The notes under the pieces were generated by a model that had not been told where the DNA came from, did no database searches, and was given only the letters and a program-made list of their open reading frames with translations. From the NCBI RefSeq assembly GCF_963082655.1, contig NC_081552.1, positions 69,485,465-69,549,464 on the forward strand: 64,000 bases of DNA, read 5' to 3'. Below are positions 1 through 12,484 of the stretch, in pieces; the stretch's first letter is position 1, and each line of letters opens with the position of its first letter. This DNA is from Stomoxys calcitrans. Taxonomy: Eukaryota; Arthropoda; Insecta; Diptera; Muscidae. The translations under genes and the position numbers were made by a program.

Positions 1-1125
1 GACCCTCTCTCTTACCCCAAAAGTACCACACAAAAATAAAAGTAGACCGATCGTGACAATATGGGACACAACTTAAACAGAACTAATTTTTTTCCAAAAA
101 ATGACTCCAAGTAACTGGGGACCGCCCCGACACTAAAACACTCTAAAATAAGTTTATTGGACGATAGTGACAATACGGGACTCGAGTGAAAGGTATTCGG
201 GAGTTGATTACGAATATGACATAAAAAATTAGGTCCATGCGATTGGGGGTAGCCCACCCCCATGGCTATATGAGACTCAAATGGATGGTATTTGGGAGCC
301 TAATATGACGTTAAATGACTCATGACATTAAATCACATTCAATAGGTTTTTTGACCAATTAAAACAATGAGAATCAAGTGATAGATATCTTTGTGCTTCA
401 TTCAAAATTGTCCTCAAGTGTCAGATGGTGTGTGGCGCACAACCTCCATATAGAGGCCCTCCCCAAACGGCTGTATACACCAATCAATATGGGGTAAAAT
501 TCTAGGTATAAGGTTGTGGACTGCGAATCTGATATCTTCATTCTGCTCATATATCTATATCTCACCAAAACTCATCTCAGCCCAAAACAGTCGATCTATG
601 GTAATGACGTAATGGGACACTGTGTAATTCAACTAATGTGTGGGACACAAATAAATGTAGGCCGCCATATCATAAAAAATAATGTCGTTCAGAGTGATAG
701 GAGGAGTTGCAAACTTTAACGTTAAGATTGCAACCATTTTTAGCTCATTGATAGGCAAGACCAAACGACGTGCTTCTGGGCAACTCTTTTTTGTTCAAAA
801 GTTGTACATGGTTTAACAGTAAGAACTATTACCACCGCACCAAATATATAGACTGGCTGGGGCTGGGGCCACCTCCACCTTCAAAGCCCGCTAAATGGAA
901 ATACGAACCAATAATGACAATATGGGGTTCAAATTAAAGGTATTTAAGACTAGAGAACGAATCTGATATACGAAGGTTCACCCCTAAATATACCCCATAC
1001 CGGTCTTATATACCGACCATAACAAAACAAGACTCAAATGAAAGGTATTTGGGAGTAGAGCACCAATATGATATCCACATTGGCGCGAAATATCTGAAAG
1101 GCCGTACCAGTACCCTTAAAACAAA
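1..1125 (-). repeat. Degenerate family C repeat remnants
   Basis: This stretch has no gene. It repeats old versions of the family C module read on the minus strand, recognisable by 'gactcaaatgaaaggtatttggg' type phrases near 180-200, 915-950 and 1030-1065. The modules are far more diverged than those at 2483-4593, so these are older copies. The short reading frames here are by-products of the modules and carry no recognisable protein. Confidence 0.6.
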
Positions 1126-1542
1126 ATAAGAGAGTGAAAGAAGGCACTGCCGAGCGGGCCCGACCAGATAGTAGCTCTCATTTAAACCGACTTCTTGAAA
1201 CCCTGAAAACGTCAGTTTTCGATTTGGCTGAAATTTTGTACATAGTGTTCCGTTATGGCTTCCAATAACTGTGCCAAGTTTGGTCTAAATCTGTCAAGAA
1301 CCTGATATAGCTCCCATATAAACCGATCTCCCGATCTGACTTCTCGAGCCCTTACAAGCCGCGATTTTTATTAGATTTTGGCTGAAATTTTGCATATAGT
1401 GTTCTGTTATGACTCTCAACAACTGCATCAAGTACGGTCCAATTCGGTATATAACCAGATGGGCTCGCATATTTAAGCAGAATCCATGGTGGTGGGTTCC
1501 CAAGATTCGGCCCGGTCGAACTTAGCACGCTGTTACTTGTTT
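1126..1542 (+). repeat. Family M3 repeat, 3' part
   Basis: Two modules with the phrase 'atatagctcccatataaaccgatctc' are followed by the family M 3' end. That end is GGTGGTGGGT, a GC palindrome close to TTCGGCCCGGTCGAA, then CTTAGCACGC and TTACTTGTT. The 5' end with its GTCY microsatellite is missing, so this copy is 5' truncated. Confidence 0.7.
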
Positions 1543-1870
1543 CTTAAAAAAGCCTTGCCATTCATGTTCATATTAGTAGAGCAATAACAAAAAATGCGAG
1601 CGAACTCAGTCACATTTCGAAATGTATTCTCTCACCAATGGATGGATCAGGTAGCTTCTTTACAGTAATATTCCACAAATTAAAATCATCTCTTTCAACA
1701 ACATTTCTAGAAAAATTCTAAAACATGCCTAAAGTAATCAAAACAAGTCACATGCAACCATCAAAAATAGCATACACATTTTATTTCAGCAGACTTGTGG
1801 ACTCAATACAGCAGATATTGTTAGTTGAAATAGCAGTAAGAAATGTTTACTGAAACACGAGAGTGTTTTT
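1543..1870. other. No gene seen
   Basis: AT-rich sequence without a convincing reading frame or a repeat that I recognise from elsewhere in the window. Confidence 0.5.
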
Positions 1871-2305
1871 TAAGCCTCCCGGCTATGGCTAAGAACGGAC
1901 TATATTTGGATATAGCTACCATAAAGACCGATCTGACGATTAAAGTCTGAAACCCATAAAAGCTTTATTTATTACCCGATTTCGTTAAAATTTTAAATAG
2001 TGAGTTATTTTAAGCCTACCGACATCCGATCCAAATATGATCCAGATCAGACTATATAGATATAACTGCCATATAGACGGATGTTACAATTTAGGATCTT
2101 AATCCCACAAAAAGTGGATATATTGCCTGATTTCGCTGAAACTGTTCCTTGTATACGGGAAATGAATATAATACCATCCAGATAAGCCCCTATTTAGATA
2201 TAACTATGGATATGGTAGTGGAGTTATAATAAAATAAGATGATTAATATATCCATGGTGGTGGGTATCCAAAGGCACGGCCGAACCTGACACGTTTTTAC
2301 TTGTT
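1871..2305 (+). repeat. Family M2-like repeat, 3' part
   Basis: Two to three diverged modules ('ggatatagctaccataaagaccgatctg') end in GGTGGTGGGTATCCAAAG, a damaged palindrome (CACGGCCGAACC) and TTTTTACTTGTT. The 5' end is absent. From 2306 to 2482 I see only AT-rich sequence with one weak module-like phrase. Confidence 0.65.
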
Positions 2306-2482
2306 TTTAATGTTACAACACCTACAAACAACAATCGATTGGGATGGATTCTCGGATGTTGCCGATACCTGGAAGAGGATTTATGGTGAGTTTCAAGAAA
2401 ATCGGTTCAGATTTGCATATAGTTGCGATATATATAGTTCTTGGTATATTCCTCTATAGTGATACAACAGCAATATAGATAT

Positions 2483-4593
2483 ACTAGCTGACCCGGGCCC
2501 GCTCCGCTGCGCCTTCTTTTACTTTATATATATAACAAAAGTTTCCTTGGAATATTTATTTTCGACAATTAAAGATCTTTTAGTGAAATACCATGCTAAC
2601 TTGACAAAACAGTTTAACAATATAAGTGCCTTTATCTGAATCCCATATGATCTTTATTGGTCTACGAATTTAAGTTTGGATATAAGACGTACTCCATTCT
2701 TGAAATACTTCATTTCAGCCCGATATTCTCATGATGTCTGATTTTGTGGTGTTTTCGGGGGAGAGGTGGTCCCCCAGATACTTGGCCCTGGAAAATTTTC
2801 AGCATCGTGCTCTGCTCTCATACCATTTATTTAAGCCCCATATTGCCATTGGCTTAAGAGGAGTTTACAGGATGAGGCGTTCCCCAAACACATGACCCTT
2901 AAATAGGTTATCAAATTCGTTTTCTAATCTCAAATGCCTTTCATTTGAGCCACATATTGGCATGGTCGAAAATTTTTTAACCATTTGGGGAAGGGATTGT
3001 GCCCTCAATACATGGTCCTACATTTGGATATCAAATTCGTATTCTAATCTCAAATACCTTTCATTTGAGCCTCATATTGCGATGGTCACTAAAAATTGCT
3101 GTTTGTGGGGTATTTTCGGAAAGGAGTAGACCCCCAGAAAATTGGTCCCGAAAATGGGTATAAATTGTGGCTCTATCCCCCCATTCCTTTCATTTAAGCT
3201 CCACATTGCCATGATCGGTAAATATGCCAGATATAGAGGTGTTTTTGGGGATTGGGGTGGTACCCAAAACACTAAGCCCGGAATATATCAGCAATGTGCT
3301 TTATTTTCATATATCTATATATCATTTATTTGAACCCCATATTGACATTGCCCTCAAAATTCGTTATCTAATTCGATTTCTAGTCTCATTTAAACTCCTT
3401 ATTGCAAAACTCAGCAAATATGTCCGGCTTGGGGTATTGACCCTAAAAACTTTAAATATTTAGTTACACTTTCTTTAAGACCCAAATTGTCTTGATGAGC
3501 AAATACGTCCTATTTGGGTGTTGTTATGGTGGTGGGACGTCCCCTGGATAGTTGGTCCCTAATACGTGGTCTACTCGCAAATACCTTTTATTTGAGCCCC
3601 ATATTTCCATAGTCGGCAAACATGACCGGTTTGGGGGGTGTTTTAGGGGATGGGCGGCCACTCAATGAGTTGGCCTTGTCGGATTCGTGTTCTACTCTAA
3701 AAACCCTCTTATTTAAGCGTCATATTCCAATAGTCAGCAAATACTTCCTATTTGGGTGGTGTTGTGGGAGTGGGGCGGTCCCATAGCCACTTTCCCGAAT
3801 ATTGATATCAAATTCGTGCTTTACTCCCAAAGACCTTTCATTTGAGCCCCATATTGCTATGGTCGTAAATTTGTCCCCTTTGGGGGAAGTTTTTGGTGAG
3901 AGGCGAGCCCCCAAACACTTGGTCCCATATTTGGATATCAGATTCGTATTCTACATTCAAATACCTTTTATTTAAGCCCCATATTCCGATGGTCAGTAAA
4001 TAAGTCCTGTTTGGGAGGTGTTTTGGGGAAGGGGTGGACCCCCAGAAACGTGGTCCCACATTTGGATATCAGATTTGTATTCTACTCGCAAATACCTTTC
4101 ATTTGAGTCCCATATTGCCATGGTCGGCAAATATGTCCGAATTATGGGTGTTTTGGGGCTTGGGGTGGCCCCCCTAGAACTTGGTGCAACAATTGGATAT
4201 CAGATACGTTTTCTTATCCTACATACCTTTCATTTGAGTCGCATATTGTCGTGATTGGTCTAAATATATGTTTGGCAGGTTTTAGGGTGGAGCAGTACCT
4301 AGGGGGTACCCCATCCGAAATTTGGATACCAAATTTTTATTTTTTGGGTACTATATGAGAGCACACAAAATTTCGCTTAAATCGCACCACCCATCTCCGA
4401 GATCTAACGTTTCTGAAAATTATGGTAAGGGGGAGGGTCCGCCCCCCTTCAGATATTAAAAAAGTTTAGTACCATATTTTCACCACGGGGTCATTATGCA
4501 CTATCTGTGAAAATTTCAAGAAAATGGGTTAGCCGTTTCTGAGTCTATAAGGAACACACAAACATACAAACAAACAAACAAACACAAATTGAT
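2483..4593 (+). repeat. Family C dispersed repeat, near full length
   Basis: This copy begins with ACTAGCTGACCCGGGCCCGC and ends in an AAAC-rich tail and TTGATTTTTATA. The body is a series of modules containing TTTCATTTGAGCCCCATATT, with that phrase (or a variant) near 3591, 3712, 3841, 3971, 4102 and 4233, a spacing of about 121-131 bp. It has no coding capacity for a transposase or reverse transcriptase. The same ends recur at 6464-9153, 36411-39258 and 49354-51176, which defines a non-autonomous family. I cannot assign the superfamily. Confidence 0.8.
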
Positions 4594-5365
4594 TTTTATA
4601 CCCTCCACCATAGGATGGGGGGTATACAAATTTCGTCATTCTGTTCGTAACTACTCGAAATATTCGTCTGAGACCCCATAAAGTATATATATTCTTGATC
4701 GTCGCGACATTTTATGTCAATCTAGTCATGTCCGTCCATCTGTCCGTCCGTCTGTCTGTCGAAAGCACGCTAACTTCCGAAGAAATAAAGCTAGCCGCTT
4801 GAAATTTTGCACAAATACTTCTTATTAGTGTAGGTCGGTTGGTATTGTAAATGGGCCATATCGGTCCATGTGATTATATAGCTGCCATATAAACCGATCT
4901 TGGGTCTTGACTTCTTGAGCCTCTAGAGTGCGCAATTATTATCCGATTAGAATGAAAATGAAAGCGCCATTCCTATCCGATTTGGCTGAAATTTTGCATG
5001 ACGTATTTTATTCTAACTTTCAACAACTGTGTCAAATAAGTTTCAAAACGTTTCATAACCCGATATAGCTGCCGTATAAACCGATCTGGGATCTTGACTT
5101 CTTGAGCCTCTAGAGTGCGCAGTTATTATCCAATTTGCCTGAAATTTTGTACGACGGATTCTCTCATGATCATCAACATACGTGTTTATTATGGTATGAA
5201 TAGGTCTATAGCCCGATATAGATCCCATATAAATCGATCTCTCTATTACTTCTTAAGCCCCCAAAGGGCGCAGTTCTTATTTGAATTGACTGACATTTTA
5301 TACAGATCCATGGTGGAGGGTATATAAGATTCGGCCCGGCCGAACTTAGCACGCTTTTACTTGTT
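4594..5365 (+). repeat. Family M1 (mini-me-like) repeat, complete
   Basis: This is a complete M1 unit. It starts with TTTTTATACCCTCCACCATA, then the core with GTATATATATTCTTGATCG and a GTCC/GTCT microsatellite. Modules with 'gatatagctgccgtataaaccgatctgg' follow. It ends in GGTGGAGGGTATATAAG, the palindrome TTCGGCCCGGCCGAA and CTTAGCACGC plus TTTTACTTGTT. It starts exactly in the T-rich tail of the preceding family C copy. Confidence 0.85.
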
Positions 5366-5729
5366 ATACCCTCCACCATAAGATGGGGGGTATACTAATT
5401 TCGTCATTCTGTTTGTAACTACTCGAAATATTCGTCTGAGACCCCATAAAGTATATATATTTTTGATCGTCGCGACATTTTATGTCGATCTAGCCATGTC
5501 CGTCCGTCTGTCCGTCCGTCCGTCTGTCTGTCGATAGCACGCTAACTTCCGAAGGAGTAAAGCTAGCCGATTGAAATTTTGCACAAATACTTCTTATTCG
5601 TGTAGGTCGGTTGGTATTGTAAATGGGCCATATCGGTCCATGTTTTGATATAGCTGCCATATAAACCGATCTTGGGTCTTGACTTCTTGAGCCTCTAGAG
5701 TGCGCATTTCTTATCCGATTGGAATTTGC
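5366..5729 (+). repeat. Family M1 repeat, 3' truncated
   Basis: A second plus-strand M1 starts directly after the tail of the previous one. It keeps the 5' end, core and microsatellite but stops after one module, where an opposite M1 begins. Confidence 0.8.
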
Positions 5730-5730
5730 A

Positions 5731-6463
5731 CGTAAAAGCGTACTAAGTTCGGCCGGGCCGAATCTTTTATACCCTCCACCATGGAGCGCATTTGTCGAAT
5801 TCTTTTCCCGGCATATCTTCTTAGGCAAAAAAATGATATAAGAAAAGATTTGCTCTGCTATTAGAGCGATATCAATATATGGTCCGGTTTGGACTACAAT
5901 TAAATTATATGTTGGAGACCAGTGTAAAATGTCAGCCAATTCGAATAAGAATTGCGCCCTTTGGGGGCTCAAGAGTAAAATAGAGAGATCGATTTATATG
6001 GGAGCTGTATCGGGCTATAGACCGATTCAGACCATAATAAACACGTATGTTGATGGTCATGAGAGGATCCGTCGTACAAAATTTCAGGCAAACCGGATAA
6101 TAATTGCGACCTTTAGAGGCTCAAGAAGTCAAGACCCAAGATCGGTTTATATGGCAGCTATATCAGTTTATGGACCGATATGGCCCATTTACAATACCAA
6201 CCGACCTACACTAATAAAAATTATTTGTGCAAAATTTCAAGCGGGTAGCTTTACTCCTTCGAAAGTTGGCGTGCTTTCGACAGCAGACGGACGGACGGAC
6301 GGACAGATGGACGGACAGAACGACGGACATGGCTAGATCGACATAAAATCTCACGACGATCAAGAATATATATACTTTATAGGGTCTCAGACGAAAATTT
6401 CGAGAAGTTACAAACAGAATGACGAAATAAGTATACCCCCCATACTACGGTGGATGGTATAAA
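5731..6463 (-). repeat. Family M1 repeat, minus strand, complete
   Basis: Read on the plus strand it begins with GTAAAAGCGTACTAAGTTCG and the GGCCGGGCC palindrome (the 3' end). It continues through modules into the GGAC microsatellite near 6287-6330, and ends with the 5' terminus GGTGGATGGTATAAAAA. The open frames here (for example 5929-6336 ending in repeated TDG residues) are translations of modules and microsatellite, not a protein. Confidence 0.85.
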
Positions 6464-9153
6464 AATCAATTTGTGTTTGTTTGTTTGTTTGTTTGTATGT
6501 TTATGTGTTGCTTATAGACTCAGAAACGGCTGAACTGATTTTCTTGAAATTTTCACAGACGGTGCATAATTACTCCGTGGTGAAAAGTATTTAGGATGAG
6601 AAAACCTATCTGATATCCAATTGTCGGACCAAGTGCTAGTGGGACCACCCCAAGCCCCAAAACACCCCTTAATCGGATATATTTACCTACCATGGCAATA
6701 TGGGACCCAAATGAAAGGTATTTGAGAGTAGAATTCGAATCTGATATCCAAATGTGGGACCACGTTTCTGGGGCTCCACCCCTTCCCCAAAACACCCCTA
6801 AATCGGACATATTTACCGACCATGGGAATATGGACTCAAATGAAAGGTATTTGCGAGTAGAATACGGATCTGATATCCAAATGTGGGACCAAGTGTTTGG
6901 AGCCGCCTTTCACTAAAAACATCCCCCAAAGGGGACAAATTTACGACCATAGCAATATGGGGCTCAAATGAAAGGTCTTTGGGAGTAAAGCACGAATTTG
7001 ATATCAATATTCAGGAAAGCGTCTATGGGCCACCCCACCCCCACAACACCACCCAACCCCCAAAACACCTAAATCGGACATATTTACCGACCATGGCAAT
7101 ATGGGACTCAAACGAAAGGTATTTGCAAGTAGAATACGAATCTTATATCCAATTGTGGGACCACGTTTCTGGGGGGTGGACCCCTTCCCCAAAACACCCC
7201 CCTAAACTGGACTTATTTACTGACCATGGGAATATGGAGCTTAAATAAAAGGTATTTGCTAGTAGAATACGAATCTGATATCCAAATATGGGACCAAGTG
7301 TTTGGGGGCGCCTTTCACTAAAAACATCCCCCAAAGGGGACAAATTTACGACCATAGGATTATGGGGCTCAAATGAAAGGTCTTTGGGAGTAAAGCACGA
7401 ATTTGATATCAATATTCAGGAAAGTGTCTATGGGGCCACCCCACCCCCACAACACCACCCAAATAGTAAGTATTTTCTGACTATTGTAATATGAGGCTCA
7501 AATAAGAGGGAAAGTGGAACACGAATGCGATATATATTTTCAAGGTCAACTCACTGAGTGGCCGCCCATCCCCCAAAACACCCCCCAAGCCGGTCATGTT
7601 TGCTGACTATGGAAATATGGGGCTCAAATTAAAGGTATGTGGGAGTAGACCACGTATCTGATATCAATATTTGGGGCCAACTGTCCAGCGGACGTCCCAC
7701 CACCATAACAACCGCTAAATAAGACGTATTTGCTCGCCAAGACTATTTGGGTCTTAAAGAGAGTGGAGCTAACTATTCATAGTTTTTAGGGCCAATACCC
7801 CAAACCGGACATATTTGCTGACTTTTGCAATAAGGAGTTTAAATGAAATTAGAAAACGAATTTGATATCCAATTTTGAGGGCAATGGCAATATGGAGTTC
7901 AAATAAATGACATATATAGATATATGAGAATAGAGCACGTTGCTGATATATTTTCCGGGCTTAGTGTTTGGGAGACCACCCCAATCCTCAAAACACCCCT
8001 TAATCGGGCATATTTACCGACCATGTCAACGTGTAGCTTTTTCTTTTCTTTTTCTTAGCTTTTTGTTATTCTAAATACCTTTCATTTGAGTCCTATATTG
8101 TCGTGATTGGTCTAAATATATGTTTGGTAGGTTTTAGGGTGGGGCAGCCCCCCTATGTACCCCATCCGAAATTTGGATATCAAATTTTTATTTTTAAGGT
8201 ACTACAATAAATATTCATAATTTTTAGGGCCAATACCCCAAACCGGACATATTTGCTCACTTTTGCAATAAGGAGTTTAAATGTAATTAGAAAACGAATT
8301 TGACACCCAATTTTGAGGGCAATGGCAATAGGGGGTTCAAATAAATGATATATTTTCCTGGCTTAGTGTTTGGGGGACCCCCCCAATCCCCAAAACACCC
8401 CTAAATCTGGCATATTTACTGACCATGTCAACGTGGAGCTTTAGTGAAAGGTATTGGGGGGTAGAGCAAGAATTGAAACCCATTGTGGGGACCAATTTTC
8501 TGGGGGTCTACCCCTTTCCCAAAATACCCAACAAACAGCAATTTTTTAGTCACCATCGCAATATGTGGCTCAAAAAAAGGTATTTGGGAGTAGAATACGA
8601 ATTTGATATCCAAATGTAGGGCCATGTATTTAGGGCATCACCCCTTCCCCAAAGGGTTAAAATTTTTCGACCATGCCAATATGTGGCTCAAATGAAAGGT
8701 ATTTGAGATAAGAAAACGAATTTGATAACCTATTTTGGGGCCATGTGTTTGGGGGACGCCTTATCCTGTAAACTCCCCTTAAGCCAATGGCAATATGGGA
8801 TTTAAATAAATGGTAAATTAGAGAAGAGCACGATTCTGATATTCTTTCAGGGCCAAGTATATGGGTGACCACCTCTCCCCCCGAAAACACCACTAAGTCA
8901 GATATCATGAGAATATCGGGCTGAAATGAAGTATTTTGAGAATGGAGTACACCTTACATCCAAACTTAAATTCGTAGACCAATAAAGATCATATGGGATT
9001 CAGACAAGGGCACTTATATTGTTAAACTGTTAGTCAAGTTAGCATGGTATTTCACTAAAAGATCTTTAATTGTCGAAAATAAATATTCCAAGGAAACTTT
9101 CGTTCCATATAAAGTAAAAGAAGACGCAGCGGAGCGGGCCCGGGTCAGCTAGT
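6464..9153 (-). repeat. Family C dispersed repeat, minus strand
   Basis: Read on the plus strand it starts AAAATCAATTTGTGTTTG and ends GAGCGGGCCCGGGTCAGCTAGT, the complement of the start at 2483. Modules run throughout. An internal block at about 8060-8205 is in the opposite orientation, and the 'gccaataccccaaaccggac' segment occurs twice (about 7790 and 8228), so the copy is internally rearranged. Confidence 0.8.
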
Positions 9154-9447
9154 ATTTGATAAATTTTAAGTTTTTTGAATCAGATTTAGATATAATGCCA
9201 ATATACGTATATGAATACTAAACTATTTGGCAGAAATTAAATGATGATTCTATACCCTTACATAGAGCGTAGCACTACATTACATAAATTCTATTTGTTA
9301 TTGCCTCATTGATTTTATATAAATCGGAGTTGACAGGAGCTAAACTTTAAAGGTCCAAGAGTAACAAAAAATCTTCGAAAAAATTTGAACCAAAATGTAT
9401 AATTTTTTATAGGGTAGTCTGTTGAAAGATATCGCTGAATGTTAGGT

Positions 9448-9770
9448 TACAAAGATTGAGAAAATGCAAATTTGTCCATGAACATTCCATTAAGGAACAG
9501 GGGCAAACTTCTCGCATATTAATGAGTGCTGTCCGATTCAAGTTTAAGCTCAATGATAAGGCGCCTCCTTTTTCTAGGCTAGTCCGAACGGCATGCCGCA
9601 GTGCGACACCTCTTTGGGAAGAAATTTTTACATGGCAAAGTACCTCAAAAATGTAGCCATCATTAGGAGGGGATAACCGCCGCTGAACATTTTTTCTGGT
9701 GTTCTCGCCAGGATTCGAGTTAAGGCGTTCAGCAGCATTGGGGGACATGCTAACCTCTGCTCTACGGTGG
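9448..9770 (-). mobile_element. tRNA-derived SINE
   Basis: On the minus strand it opens with CCACCGTAGAGCAGAGGTTA, which matches an RNA polymerase III A box (about 9747-9765). A B-box-like AACTCGAATCC follows (9711-9721). The body then shares long stretches with 58201-58512, including 'gccgttcggactcggct', 'cttgaatcggacagcactc' and 'gaagtttgcccctgttc'. No protein is encoded; the 113-aa frame over it is incidental. Confidence 0.85.
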
Positions 9771-10897
9771 CCTTCACGGATCCTGACTGAGAGGGGACTT
9801 TAACTTCGTTTGCTACGTTTGATTCTAAGGGATAGGTATCAGAATCAGCTAAGCAGAATCCCGAAAGGGTCTTGGAGTATGGTATACTACTGGGCTAGAC
9901 CTAGTGTCTCTAGTTTATCCCAGAGGAAATTGGAATCTGCCTATTCACTAAAAAGATGAAGGTGTGCCAATTTAACATGCCACGTTTCCTCAACAGAAAG
10001 ATTTCCATGTTCGACAAGCTCTAATGCATAGAATTGATCCTGGACAGAAAACTGAACAATACTATGCATCAGTAGTTTGGTGATGCGATGGAGAAAAAGT
10101 GAAACATAAGGACATTACAAAAGGGTCAGAGAACACGTTGCCTTCGCAAAGTCAGGGCGATGAGGATCACGAGAACCAGCGCTGGACACTGTTCTAGATA
10201 TCCGGCCCATAGGCCATCGATGACTTAAGGTGATGCAGTGGGAGAAAATCGAGAAAACTAGTAAAAAAATATGCCGTTTGAGATCGGCATATTTGAAACT
10301 TTGAATGGTTAGAGTTGAGGTTCAAACGAGAATGTGTGCAAAATTTCAAGACTCTAGGTTGTCCGGGCGCCTTTTGGCAGGCCCCTAAATTTGGTTATCT
10401 CGCTATTTCGAAAATTTGTTAGGGGCTGCCAGATCTTCCCTTGTGGTCCGATTCCAATTTTGCTGGATAGTGCTCAAAAATCCCAACAAAAAATTTCGAC
10501 TTATTTTTTACAATTTGCGAAGATATTTTTATTTAGATTTACAATTTTTTAATAAAAAAACAGCCTATTTTGCAATAGATATAGCAACCTTTTAAGTTGA
10601 CACATCTTTTTCAAATTTCACTTAAAAGGCATCTAAAATATTTCCTCTTCAAAAAAAAAAGAGAACAAATTAAGGTATTTAATCAAGTTTTTTCAACAAA
10701 GACTAATCAATGAAAATACTTTTTTTGACCAAAAATGCAAAAAATGCACTTGTTCACATTTTTGACTTCCAAACTGTATTACTTTAAGCTGAATAATCAT
10801 ATGTAGACACTTTTTGCGGCAAAGTCGTTCTAAATTTTATCACAAATCCAAATCATGCATAAAAATGAAAACGATAGGCAAATGCCTGCGTAAATTG
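9771..10897. other. No gene seen; unclassified sequence
   Basis: Possibly an old transposon remnant, but no motif survives that I can name. A small hairpin AATATGCC...GGCATATT lies at about 10266-10288. The section from 10430 to 10860 is A/T-rich and featureless. Confidence 0.5.
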
Positions 10898-12040
10898 AAC
10901 AAGTAAAAGCGTGCTAAGTTCGGCCGGGCCGAATCTTATATACCCTCCACCATGGTCGCATTTGTCGAGTTTTTTTCCCGGCATCTCTTCTTAGGCAAAA
11001 AAAAAGGATATAAGAAAAGATTTGCTCTGCTATTAGAGCGATATTACGATATGATAAGATTTGGACCACAGTTAAATTATGTTTATGTTGGAGACCTGTG
11101 TAAAATGTCAGCTAATTCGAATAAGAATTGCGCTCTTTGTGGGCTCAAGAAGTAAAATAGAGAGATCGATTTATATGGGAGCTGTATCGGGCTATAGACC
11201 GATTCTGAACATAATAAACACGTATGTTAATGGTCATGAGAGAATCCGTCGTGCAAAATTTCAGGCAAATCGGATAATAATTGCGACCTCTAGAGGCTCA
11301 AGAAATCAAGTCCCCAGATCTGTTTATATGACAGCTATATCAGGTTATGAACCGATTTGAACCATATTTGGCACAGTTGGTGGATATCATAGCAAAATAC
11401 TACGTGCCAAATAAAAATTGCGCCCTCTAGAAGCTCAAGAAGTCAAGACCCAAGATCGGTTTATATGACAGCTATATCAGGTTATGGACCGATTTGAACC
11501 ATACGTGGCACAGTTGTTGGACATAATAACGAAACACGTCGTTCAAAATTTCATTCCAATCGGATAAGAATTGCGCACTCTAGAGGCTCAAGAAGTCAAG
11601 ACCCAAGATCGGTTTATATGGCAGCTATATCAGGTTATAAACCGATTTGAACCATACTTGGCACAGTTGTTGGATATCATAACAAAACACGTCGTGCAAA
11701 ATTTCATCCCAATCGGATAAGAATTGCGCACTCTAGAGGCTCAAGAAGTCAAGACCCAAGATCGGTTTATATGGCAGCTATATCAAAACATAGACCGATA
11801 TGGCCTATTTACAATACCAACCGACCTACACTAATAAGAAGTATTTGTGCAAAATTTCAAGCGGCTAGCTTTACTCCTTCGGAAGTTAGCGTGCTTTCGA
11901 CAGACAGACGGACGGACGGACGGACAGACGGACGGACGGACAGACGGACGGACATGGCTAGATCGACATAAAATGTCACGACGATCAAGAATATATATAC
12001 TTTATGGGGTCTCAGACGAATATTTCGAGTAGTTACAAAC
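10898..12040 (-). repeat. Family M1 repeat with 153-bp modules, 5' end lost
   Basis: The unit starts at AACAAGTAAAAGCGTGCTAA with the GGCCGGGCC palindrome. It has at least three modules, with 'aggctcaaga' or its variant at 11431, 11584 and 11737: an exact 153-bp spacing. The GGAC/AGAC microsatellite is at 11899-11955. It breaks off after GTTACAAAC at the BEL LTR, so its outer 5' end is missing. Confidence 0.85.
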
Positions 12041-12345
12041 ACACACCACAACTCAGGCGCCAAGCATCCTAAACAAACCCTGATAACATGCACATATGCT
12101 AATCAAATGCTTATCGCTCAAATCCCTGTGTGCGCCTGGTAATCCCAAAGTATTTTATTACCTATACCCTTCATCTGGATAACGCATGCTTATCAGTTTC
12201 AAACATGCGCGCTGTCAACATTTTATTATACCTGAAATGCTCATGCGAAGATAGTCCCATGAATGTATGCCCTTAATATAGCATATTGAGATTGAAATTT
12301 CCCTTATCCATGAATTTCCAATATAAAACAATTTACGGCCACACA
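12041..12345 (-). repeat. BEL copy A 3' LTR, partial
   Basis: About 300 bp match the 5' LTR of copy B (27512-27815) with scattered differences, from 'acaactcaggcgccaagcatcc' to 'aatttacggccacaca'. The counterpart of 27338-27511, the LTR end nearest the flank, is missing where the M1 repeat abuts. Confidence 0.85.
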
Positions 12346-12484
12346 GCACCTAAAAAACATGTTTAGAAATCTAAACATTCTGCGGGCGGCCAAAACTTAT
12401 TATAAAAAATATTCCTACTCATTCGAATAAACTTTAAAATGGACTGTAAGTTAAACATTAAGCGGGCGGCAAACGACAACTATT
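12346..12484. other. BEL 3' untranslated region
   Basis: Sequence between the 3' LTR and the end of pol, with two similar motifs, ATTCTGCGGGCGGC and ATTAAGCGGGCGGC, about 75 bp apart. There is no reading frame. Confidence 0.6.

Noticed and set aside
5490..6336. Open frames of 135-160 aa ending in repeated T-D-G/R residues
   Set aside because: They are translations of M1 modules and the GGAC microsatellite. The module length is a multiple of three, so frames stay open by construction.
6553..7494. Several frames of 62-121 aa in family C, rich in GVFWG and SFEPHIAMV-like phrases
   Set aside because: The phrases recur because of the modules. No copy has a conserved full frame.
9407..9748. 113-aa minus-strand frame
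   Set aside because: It overlaps the SINE, and the second SINE copy does not keep the frame.
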